This document shows, in pieces, positions 26,973-33,692 of a stretch of 64,000 nucleotides of DNA. Every line of letters starts with the position of its first letter. The first letter of the stretch is position 1. Origin of the DNA: CAVTWH01 sp963850915 (GTDB lineage Bacteria; Actinomycetota; Actinomycetes; Mycobacteriales; Micromonosporaceae); contig CAWKND010000006.1 in assembly GCA_963850915.1 (NCBI GenBank), positions 1 to 64,000 on the forward strand, given 5' to 3'. Under the pieces are notes generated by a model. It was given only the letters and a program-made list of their open reading frames with translations. It did not search any database and was not told where the DNA came from. The position numbers and the translations under genes were made by a program.

Positions 26973-27449
26973 TTAAGTCCGGAGAGGTGGCCAGAGCGGC
27001 TGCCCCGTCAGGGCTCGAAGGTCGACCAGTCCTTTGCCGCTGGCGATGTCGAGCGGTACCGAGACCTGGTCGTGCGTGATCAGCCAGGTACCGTCGATCT
27101 TGCGGAAGCCGTAGCTGATCCGCACCCACATGCCACTCGTGGCTGCCCCGTTCTTCAGGGTGCCGCTGAGCCGAGCGAAGGCGTACCCGAACGCCACCTC
27201 GTCGCCCACGGTGAGGGTCAGGTCCCGAACCTCATACGTCACGCTCTCGAAGAACGCGAACACCTTCGCCCAGTTCCTGAGCTTCGCCTCCACCCCGAGA
27301 TGCTGAAGCGGCGGCTCAACATCGAACGACACGACGTCGGCCGAGTACGGCTGCTTCAGGATTTCCAGATCCTTGGCTCGAAGTCCTTCGATGATCTTTT
27401 CGACCTGCTCGCGAATCCTGCGCTCATCTACCTCGCGCTGCGTAGACAT
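26973..27449 (-). CDS. SnoaL-like/NTF2-fold protein
   Basis: 158 residues of NTF2-like fold: helix RIREQVEKIIEGLRAKDLE, then YSADVVSFDVEPPLQHLG, and strands ending in GMWVRISYGFRKIDGTWLIT and HDQVSVPLD. This matches the SnoaL/DUF4440-type group of small ligand-binding or isomerase-like proteins. There is no catalytic signature strong enough to name a reaction. It is divergent from a LysR gene with a LysR-type inverted repeat between them, so it is a likely LysR target. Confidence 0.78.
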   Translation of the reverse strand: MSTQREVDERRIREQVEKIIEGLRAKDLEILKQPYSADVVSFDVEPPLQHLGVEAKLRNWAKVFAFFESVTYEVRDLTLTVGDEVAFGYAFARLSGTLKNGAATSGMWVRISYGFRKIDGTWLITHDQVSVPLDIASGKGLVDLRALTGQPLWPPLRT

Positions 27450-27516
27450 CGCTACCCCCGACCTTCCTCCGCGACGGCACCTTGACTCTCGCCTCCGACG
27501 TTATGACACCTGGGTT

Positions 27517-27530
27517 ATCTTGTCTAAGAT
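27517..27530. promoter_or_regulatory. Putative LysR-type binding site
   Basis: Inverted repeat ATCTT-GTCT-AAGAT in the 113-bp region between the divergent SnoaL-like gene and the LysR gene. It fits the dyad symmetry expected of LysR boxes and is AT-rich against the local background. Confidence 0.5.
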
Positions 27531-27562
27531 CAGTATCGTCATGGCGTTATGCTCGCGGAGGC

Positions 27563-28462
27563 ATGATGGAGCTGAACTCACTCCAGCAGTTCCTCGTGGT
27601 GGCCCGGCTGGAGCACCTCAGCCAGGCCGCCGACGAACTGCACATCGCCCAGCCGTCGCTGAGCCGGACCATCGCCCGATTGGAAGGCGAACTGGGGGTA
27701 CCGCTGTTCACTCGCAGTGGCCGGCTGCGCCTCAACGACGCGGGCAAACTCTTCCGCGATCACGTCGAACGCGCCCTCGGTGAACTCGACGCGGGACGAC
27801 GGGCAGTCGCCGAGACCACCAGCGGCGGTCTGGGCACGGTACGACTGGCGTCGGAAACGTTCCTCACGCTCACCGGGCCGCTGGCGGCCTACAAGCGCGC
27901 CCATCCCGCCATCGAGATCGAGCTGCACTGGTCGCCGGCCGAGGACATGGCACGCCGCCTGCGAGCCCAGGACGTCGATCTGTGCGTGGCCTCGCAGCCG
28001 ATCCACGCCGATGGCCTGGCCTCGGTGCGCCTGTTCGACGAGGCGGTGGGCGTGGCCGTACCCCTCGATCATCCGCTGGCGGGCCGTGCGTCGGTGAGCG
28101 TCGACGAACTCGCCGACCAGCCCTTCGTCACCGCCCGCGAGGGGCACTGGCTACGCCGACTGCTTGATCGCCTCTTCGCCACCCGTGACCTCATCCCGAA
28201 GATCGTCTGCGAGAGCGACGAGCACAGCGCCATCGCCGACCTGATCAGCGCGGGACTCGGCATCGGCCTCGTACCCGCCTTCGCCGGCCGCGGCAACACC
28301 CGTGTCGACGCCGCCTGGATCGCCGTCGACAGCCCCGACTGCCGTCGCACGGTGACCCTGTACTGGGGCGCCGACAGCCACCTGTCAACCGCCGCCCGAC
28401 TCATGCGTACCACGATCACCGGCTGGGACTGGAGCGTCGGCGAACCCGAAGAGAAGCGCTGA
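27563..28462 (+). CDS. LysR family transcriptional regulator
   Basis: About 299 residues. N-terminal HTH (LNSLQQFLVVARLEHLSQAA, ELHIAQPSLSRTIARLEGEL) with the usual GVPLFTR boundary near residue 50; the C-terminal periplasmic-binding-like effector domain includes GIGLVPAFAG. GGAGGC precedes ATGATG at 27563/27566; either Met may be used. It likely controls the divergent SnoaL-like gene and itself via 27517-27530. The effector is unknown. Confidence 0.9.
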   Translation: MMELNSLQQFLVVARLEHLSQAADELHIAQPSLSRTIARLEGELGVPLFTRSGRLRLNDAGKLFRDHVERALGELDAGRRAVAETTSGGLGTVRLASETFLTLTGPLAAYKRAHPAIEIELHWSPAEDMARRLRAQDVDLCVASQPIHADGLASVRLFDEAVGVAVPLDHPLAGRASVSVDELADQPFVTAREGHWLRRLLDRLFATRDLIPKIVCESDEHSAIADLISAGLGIGLVPAFAGRGNTRVDAAWIAVDSPDCRRTVTLYWGADSHLSTAARLMRTTITGWDWSVGEPEEKR

Positions 28463-28547
28463 TCCGTCAGCTCGCCGGGCGGGCGCGTGACGCGGACTGT
28501 GAGCCGCGCCATAACCAAGACAACTGTGTTTGAGTTAGTGCTAGCTT

Positions 28548-28575
28548 CGAACCCGAACACGCGTGTTCGGGTTCG
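28548..28575. promoter_or_regulatory. 28-bp perfect palindrome, TetR operator candidate
   Basis: Perfect palindrome with half-site CGAACCCGAACACG. Its core CCGAACA-N4-TGTTCGG is repeated exactly in the intergenic region at 32243-32260, next to the TetR gene of the same cluster. It lies about 105 bp upstream of the membrane protein/multicopper oxidase operon. It is probably the operator through which that TetR controls the operon. Confidence 0.75.
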
Positions 28576-28681
28576 GCTCACGTCGGCGGCGCGCGTCGTA
28601 CCCACACCAGTGGGCGCTGCCGCGGTCGCCCGGCTTTGCTGGGGCAAGGCCGTTGCACGCCTCCGGACGTAAGGAGATGGT

Positions 28682-29122
28682 GTGCGAGATACCCAATGGG
28701 TTCGGCGCTGGCCGTACCTGCTGTGTCGCGGCACGACACTTGGCCTTGCCCTGCTGGGCGTGGCGCAGGCCGTCTTCGCCGGAAGCTTTCTGAGCGGACA
28801 CTACGACGCACTCAGGGTGCACCTGGTGACCGCGATGGTGATGGTGGCGCTCGCCGTCGTACAAGCGGTCGCCGTGGTGATCCTGCGCCGCAGTGGCGGA
28901 CCCCGGTCGGTCATGCTGCTGGGGCTCGCCTTCCCGGTGATCCTGGCCGGCCTCAGCGGAATCGGCATGGCGCGGGTACTGACCCTGCACGTGCCGCTCG
29001 GGGTGCTCGCCGTGGTCGGTCTGTTGCGGCTGACAGCCTGGGTGTGGCGGACACCGTTGCCGGCCCGGTCCCCGGTGACCGAGGCGATCGTTGCCGGCCG
29101 GCCGGTCGGAGTGGCGTCGTGA
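28682..29122 (+). CDS. Four-helix integral membrane protein
   Basis: 146 residues, start GTG 28682 after AAGGAGA. Four predicted membrane helices (GTTLGLALLGVAQAVFAGSF, MVMVALAVVQAVAVVIL, SVMLLGLAFPVILAGLSGIG, LHVPLGVLAVVGLLRLTAWV) with short loops, and histidines in the second and fourth helices. Cytochrome b561/DUF2306-like small membrane proteins have a similar layout, but the family is not certain. Its stop overlaps the start of the multicopper oxidase (GTGA), implying translational coupling and a possible electron-transfer or assembly role with it. Confidence 0.7.
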   Translation: MRDTQWVRRWPYLLCRGTTLGLALLGVAQAVFAGSFLSGHYDALRVHLVTAMVMVALAVVQAVAVVILRRSGGPRSVMLLGLAFPVILAGLSGIGMARVLTLHVPLGVLAVVGLLRLTAWVWRTPLPARSPVTEAIVAGRPVGVAS

Positions 29123-30708
29123 ACCGCCGCACCGCGCTCCGGCTGGGTGCTGCCGTGGCGGGTGCGGGTGCCGTCGGCGCGGGGCTGGGGTTGGGCCGGC
29201 GGTTGCTCGCCCCGGGCCAGCCCGGCCGGCTACTGCGCAGTCGGGCACCGTTGCCCGAGTTGTACGGGGTTGCGCTGCCGGTACCCGGTCGGCTGACCCC
29301 CACGCGGACGGACGCGACCAACGACTACTACGAGATCACCCAGCGGGTCGCGCAGCTGGACATCCTGCCGGGCCTGCCGACCGCGGCGTGGACCTACGGG
29401 GGGACCTTTCCGGGGCCGACGATCGTGTCCCGGTCGGGGCGGCAGAGCGTGGTATTGCACCGCAACGAGCTCCCCGAACCTGTCGTGGTGCACCTGCACG
29501 GCGGGCACACTCCGGCCGCCAGCGACGGGTACCCCATCGACCTTGTCCTGCCCGCGTCGGATGCCATGAGCCACGACGACATGGACCCCGGTGACATGGG
29601 CGGCATGGCTGGCATGGGCGCCGGTGACATGGGCGCCGGTGACATGGGCGGCGACGTGGCGATGGGGGAGCGGGTCTACACGTACCCGATGAACCAGCGG
29701 GCAGCGACGCTGTGGTACCACGATCACCGCATGGGCCACACCGGGCTGAGTGTCTGGCGTGGCCTGGCCGGGTTCCATCTGGTCGACGACGACGAGTCCG
29801 ACGCGCTGCCGCTGCCCCGCGGTCCACGCGACATTCCGCTGATGGTCACCGATCGCTCCTTCGACGAGGACGGTTCCTTCCGGTACCCCGCAGCGCCCGC
29901 CGGTGGCGTGAGCGACCCGTACATGAACGGGGTTCTCGGCGATGTCATCCTGGTCAACGGCGCACCGTGGCCGACCATGCAGGTGGATCCGGCCCGGTAC
30001 CGGCTACGTATCCTCAACGCCTCCAACGCACGCCGCTACCGGCTGGAACTCGATCCGCAGCCGCCGGGCGGCCGGGCGCTGGTACAGATCGGCAGCGACG
30101 GCGGGCTGTTGGCTCGCCCGATCGCCCACGACGCACTGGAGCTGGCCCCGGCTGAACGCTTCGACCTCGTGGTCGACTTCGCCCGCTACCGGCCCGGCGC
30201 ACAGGTACGGCTGGTCAACCGGCTGGGCTCCGGCGGTACCGCCGAGGTGATGCGGTTCGACGTGACCGGCCAGGACCGGGCCGACGACACGGCGGTACCG
30301 GCCCAGTTGAGCAATGACGTCGCGGCGCTGCCGGCCGCGCGCGCCGCGGCGACCCGGACGTTCGTGTTCCGGCAGGGCCGCGACGGCACCTGGACCATCA
30401 ACGATCTGGCGTACCGGCCGGGTCGCGCGCTGGCCCGCCCGAAGCTGGGCACCGTGGAGATCTGGCGCTTCGTCACCGACTTCCACCACCCGGTGCACCT
30501 GCACCTGAACCCTTTCCAGGTGCTGTCCCGCAACGGCGGCAAGCCCGGCGCGTACGACGCGGGCTGGAAGGACACCGTCGACGTGCGCCCGTCCGAGGCG
30601 GTGGAGATCGTCACCCGGTTCACCGACTACCACGGCACCTACCTGTTGCACTGCCACAACCTCGAACACGAGGACATGGCCATGATGGCCGACTTCATCA
30701 CCACCTGA
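29119..30708 (+). CDS. Tat-exported multicopper oxidase with Met-rich insert
   Basis: 529 residues. Tat signal NRRTALRLGAAVAGAGAVG at the N-terminus. All four copper motifs are present: HLHGGH (125-130), WYHDHRMGH (199-207), HHPVHLHLNPF, and YLLHCHNLEHEDMAMM near the C-terminus with the T1 Cys-His. A Met/Asp/Gly-rich insertion (about 150-182, repeats of GDMGAGDMGG) resembles copper-binding inserts of CueO/CotA-type oxidases. It is expected to oxidise phenolics or Cu(I) outside the membrane. It sits between a membrane protein and an NAD(P)-binding gene and is likely under the TetR regulator at 31456. Confidence 0.93.
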   Translation: MNRRTALRLGAAVAGAGAVGAGLGLGRRLLAPGQPGRLLRSRAPLPELYGVALPVPGRLTPTRTDATNDYYEITQRVAQLDILPGLPTAAWTYGGTFPGPTIVSRSGRQSVVLHRNELPEPVVVHLHGGHTPAASDGYPIDLVLPASDAMSHDDMDPGDMGGMAGMGAGDMGAGDMGGDVAMGERVYTYPMNQRAATLWYHDHRMGHTGLSVWRGLAGFHLVDDDESDALPLPRGPRDIPLMVTDRSFDEDGSFRYPAAPAGGVSDPYMNGVLGDVILVNGAPWPTMQVDPARYRLRILNASNARRYRLELDPQPPGGRALVQIGSDGGLLARPIAHDALELAPAERFDLVVDFARYRPGAQVRLVNRLGSGGTAEVMRFDVTGQDRADDTAVPAQLSNDVAALPAARAAATRTFVFRQGRDGTWTINDLAYRPGRALARPKLGTVEIWRFVTDFHHPVHLHLNPFQVLSRNGGKPGAYDAGWKDTVDVRPSEAVEIVTRFTDYHGTYLLHCHNLEHEDMAMMADFITT

Positions 30709-30735
30709 TCAACCCGTCGATCGAGAGAAGGAACG

Positions 30736-31368
30736 ATGAAGGTAACCGTGTTCGGTGCCAGTGGGGGAACCGGCCGCGAGTTCATCCGGCAGGCGTGCGA
30801 CGCGGGGTACGAGGTCACCGCCGTGGTACGTGACCCCGGCCGGGTCAGGGTGTCGCATCCCGGCCTGTACGTTGTGCGGGCCGACGTCATGGACCCTGCC
30901 GCCATCGGGCCGGTCATCGCCGGCAGCGACGCCGTCGTGTCGGCTCTCGGCTCCCGCACCGGGCGCGTCCCGACCACCGTCTGCGCCGACGGCGCGACGA
31001 GCATCGTCCGCGCGATGCGCGGCGCCGGCGCGCGACGCCTGGTTGTGGTCAGCGCCGGCACCCTCACCACCGACGGCGATGGGCCGGTGACCCGGCTGCT
31101 CGTGAAGCCACTCCTGGGCAGACTGCTCAGGCACACCATCGCCGACAAGCGCCAGATGGAGGACGTGGTGCGCTCCAGTGGCCTGGACTGGACGATCGTT
31201 CGGCCCCCCATGCTGACCGACGGGCCACACACCGGTACCTACCGGATCGCCATCGACCGCAACGTGCGCGGAGCGCTGCGGGTTTCGCGCGCCGATCTGG
31301 CCGACTGCATGCTGCGCTGCCTGACCGAGCCCGGCTTCGCCAAGGTGGCCGTTGCCATCGGCGACTGA
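30736..31368 (+). CDS. NAD(P)-binding (NmrA/SDR-like) protein
   Basis: 210 residues of atypical SDR fold: Rossmann motif VTVFGASGGTGREF at the N-terminus, then VTAVVRDPGRV, GSDAVVSALGS, RRLVVVSAGTL and LDWTIVRPPMLTDG. It resembles the NAD(P)H-binding PF13460-type group, which includes flavin reductases and regulatory sensors. The classical YxxxK pair is not evident. It starts at ATG 30736 with AGAAGGA upstream, 27 bp after the multicopper oxidase, so it is in the same operon. It may supply reducing equivalents or sense redox state. Confidence 0.85.
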   Translation: MKVTVFGASGGTGREFIRQACDAGYEVTAVVRDPGRVRVSHPGLYVVRADVMDPAAIGPVIAGSDAVVSALGSRTGRVPTTVCADGATSIVRAMRGAGARRLVVVSAGTLTTDGDGPVTRLLVKPLLGRLLRHTIADKRQMEDVVRSSGLDWTIVRPPMLTDGPHTGTYRIAIDRNVRGALRVSRADLADCMLRCLTEPGFAKVAVAIGD

Positions 31369-31455
31369 TCGGGCTGCTGGCTGAACAGGGCCGAAATCGG
31401 CCGGCGGGTGCCGTGTCGCGAGGCACGAACACGAACGAGGAGACAAGCGCCAACG

Positions 31456-32082
31456 TCAGGCGTGACGCTCGGGCACCTTCACCCCGGGTGGGGTGAACGC
31501 GGCGATCAGCGTGGCCGCGACAAGGTCGGGCACCTGGTCACCCTTGACCCGACCGGCGGCAGCCTCCTCGGCGGCTGAATGCATCAGCCCGTACGCGGTG
31601 GTGATCAGCCAACGCTTGGACAGGTCGGTACGGAACGCTCCGCTGCGCTGGCCGCGCTCGACCAGTGACTGGACCCGGCGCAGGACCCGGTCATGTACGC
31701 CGCGGATGCGTTCGGCGGGCAGTTCACGCTGTGCGGCCAGCAGGATGTTGCGGAACTGGTGGACGATCTGCCACGAGGCTGCCACCAGGCGGGTGAGCGC
31801 CTCCGTGGGATCTCCGGTCGTATCGGTGGCGTCGAGGATCTGGTCGGCGCGTTCGATCGTGCGGACCAGGGCGGCGTCGATCAGGTCGGCCCGGGTCTTG
31901 AAGTGACCGTAGAGGGTGACCCGGCCGACGCCCGCGGCGGTGGCAACGTCGGCGACGCTCACGTCGGGGTCGCGGGCCAGGCAGGCCACCGCCGCGTCGA
32001 GGATCGACTCGATGTTGCGGCGTGCGTCGGCCCGCTGCGGCCGCGGGGTCGTCGCGCGGGCAACGTCAGAACCGTTCGCCAC
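31456..32082 (-). CDS. TetR family regulator
   Basis: 208 residues. HTH: RRNIESILDAAVACLARDPD, then VSVADVATAAGVGRVTLYGH F (residues about 20-62); the C-terminal helical domain is of ligand-binding type. It is convergent with the NAD(P)-binding gene and divergent from the AhpD-like gene at 32285. The shared core CCGAACA-N4-TGTTCGG in both flanking promoters (28553-28570 and 32243-32260) makes it the probable repressor of both units and of itself. The inducer may be an organic peroxide, phenolic or metal stress signal (inference from the targets). Confidence 0.88.
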   Translation of the reverse strand: MANGSDVARATTPRPQRADARRNIESILDAAVACLARDPDVSVADVATAAGVGRVTLYGHFKTRADLIDAALVRTIERADQILDATDTTGDPTEALTRLVAASWQIVHQFRNILLAAQRELPAERIRGVHDRVLRRVQSLVERGQRSGAFRTDLSKRWLITTAYGLMHSAAEEAAAGRVKGDQVPDLVAATLIAAFTPPGVKVPERHA

Positions 32083-32242
32083 GCTGCCTCCTCCCGGAAA
32101 GGTAGGTGAGTTTGCTGGCCAACCGTAGTTTGCACATCACTGTTCAGGATACTGCAGGCGCGGCCGCACTCTCCGCTGTGAGGCTTTTCATGGGCTGCCA
32201 ATAACAGGTACAGGCGTGTACGAGTTAACGTGGATGGCGTAC

Positions 32243-32260
32243 CCGAACACCGTTGTTCGG
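32243..32260. promoter_or_regulatory. TetR operator, second copy
   Basis: CCGAACA-CCGT-TGTTCGG, identical in both 7-bp arms and in spacer length to the core of the palindrome at 28548-28575. It lies between the divergent TetR (start 32082) and AhpD/CMD-type (start 32285) genes, 25 bp upstream of the latter's start, a position that would block transcription. Confidence 0.75.
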
Positions 32261-32284
32261 CTTAGCGACGTACCGGAGGCCACC

Positions 32285-33319
32285 ATGTCAGTTCGCCACG
32301 TCATCCCCGTGCCACGCCGAGCGGCAACTGGTCGGGTTGCCGAGGTCTACGCCCAGTCGGCCGCCGACTTCGGCCAGGCCGCCTACGCGATGCTGTCTCC
32401 CGCACCGGACCTGCACGCCGCGACCTGGGCCCTGCTGCGGGAATCGGACCTGGTCGGGCAAGCACCACGGGCCGAGAAGGAGGTTGTCGCGGTCGCGGTG
32501 TCGCAGGCCAACGAGTGCCTCTTCTGCATCGACGCCCACACGATCATGCTCCACGCCGCGGGCGAACATCAGCTCGCCGAGGATCTCCTGCACGGTCGGG
32601 AGCTGTCCGATCCGAGGTACGCAGAGCTCGTCGCCTGGGCGCGAGCCACCGGTACCCCGGGCGCGCCGGAACTGCGCAGGCCGCCGTTCCCCACCGGTAC
32701 GAACGGAGATCCGGGCGTCGCCGCCGAGTACCTCGCCACCGCCCTCTCGACGCACTTCAGCAATCGCATGTTCGCCACGCTCACCGACGACAAACTGATA
32801 CCGGGCAACCTGCAGCGGTCCCAGTCGGTACGCCGGGTCGGCGGGATGACCTATGCCCGCACGGTTCGTCGCGAACTGGCACCCGGCCAGAGCCTGGCAC
32901 TGCTGACCGGCATCCCGCGCGGCCGGGTACCCGACTGGGCGGCCGGTACCCCCATCGGGATCGCTTTCGCGGCACTGCGCGGCACCGCGACGGCCGGCGG
33001 AGCGCTGCTCAGCGATGCCGGCGGCGATGTCCTCCGCGCAGCCGTCGCGGCCTGGGACGGCGCCAACCCGGCCGCCACCTGGATCGACCAGCGGCTGGCC
33101 GGGCTTGCCGCGGCCGATCTCCCGGCGACCCGGCTCGCGCTGCTGGCAGCCCTCGCACCACACGCCGTCACCGACACCGACGTCACCGCGTGGCGCGCCA
33201 CCGGGTCAACGTCCGACGCCGACCTGGTACACCTGCTCGGCTTCGGCGCCATTACGGCTGTCGACCGCATCGAGGGGGCAATCGCCGGCCACCTCCACAC
33301 GCGCGGAAGGTGGCGTTGA
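32285..33319 (+). CDS. Carboxymuconolactone decarboxylase/AhpD-like protein
   Basis: 344 residues. The first half holds an AhpD/CMD-type domain with the redox motif ECLFCIDAHT (CxxC followed by His) inside the helical pattern EKEVVAVAVSQANECLFC. The second half (about 180-344) is Ala-rich and helical, and may be a second, degenerate CMD-like repeat. It starts at ATG 32285 after GGAGG. AhpD-type proteins reduce peroxides or act as thiol-disulfide partners. The operator immediately upstream ties it to the TetR and multicopper oxidase cluster. Confidence 0.8.
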   Translation: MSVRHVIPVPRRAATGRVAEVYAQSAADFGQAAYAMLSPAPDLHAATWALLRESDLVGQAPRAEKEVVAVAVSQANECLFCIDAHTIMLHAAGEHQLAEDLLHGRELSDPRYAELVAWARATGTPGAPELRRPPFPTGTNGDPGVAAEYLATALSTHFSNRMFATLTDDKLIPGNLQRSQSVRRVGGMTYARTVRRELAPGQSLALLTGIPRGRVPDWAAGTPIGIAFAALRGTATAGGALLSDAGGDVLRAAVAAWDGANPAATWIDQRLAGLAAADLPATRLALLAALAPHAVTDTDVTAWRATGSTSDADLVHLLGFGAITAVDRIEGAIAGHLHTRGRWR

Positions 33320-33473
33320 GGCCCGCGCGGGCTGCCACTGTGCCACCCCGGCCCACCACGCCCTCGGGCTTGCTCCGCCGGCCAGCTGCCGACTGAGCTT
33401 CGCCCTCTACAACACCGCCGAGGAGGTGGACCGGGCGGTCGCCACGCTGGCACAGGTGGTGGAGACTCGGTAG
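33312..33473 (+). pseudogene. C-terminal scrap of a class V aminotransferase/cysteine desulfurase
   Basis: The translation GVEARAGCHCATPAHHALGL, then LSFALYNTAEEVDRAVATLA and a stop, matches the end of SufS/NifS-like PLP enzymes (RAGxHCA and SFALYNT motifs). Nothing upstream in this frame belongs to the family; the preceding DNA encodes the CMD-like protein in another frame. It is a relic left by a rearrangement. The 33474-33598 stretch after it has no gene. Confidence 0.7.
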
Positions 33474-33598
33474 GCGAGCCGCTCGCGTCGATGCGGTGAT
33501 CCAGTCGCTAACACGGTTCAGTTGTTGCCCTCCACAGCGCATCGGTGGGCGGTAAAATTGCAGGCAAGCAACGAACTTAAACGCTATATGGACAACCG

Positions 33599-33629
33599 TG
33601 GTCCGGCCCAACTACTTTGGGCCAGACCA
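33599..33629. terminator. Strong hairpin upstream of beta-mannosidase
   Basis: 13-bp arms TGGTCCGGCCCAA / TTGGGCCAGACCA (one mismatch) around a 5-nt loop, 64 bp before the beta-mannosidase ATG. It could terminate transcription coming from the cysteine-desulfurase relic side, or act as an operator or leader structure for the mannosidase gene. Position and symmetry allow either. Confidence 0.5.
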
Positions 33630-33692
33630 CCATTCGCACCGCAGCCGCCGCCTGCTCCGGCCGCGTCGGCGTAGTTCCCGCGAGGAGACCAG

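Noticed and set aside
28548..28575. Reading the 28-bp palindrome as a rho-independent terminator of the LysR gene
   Set aside because: Perfect symmetry without a loop or T-run, and its core recurs at 32243-32260 in a divergent promoter, which fits an operator better.
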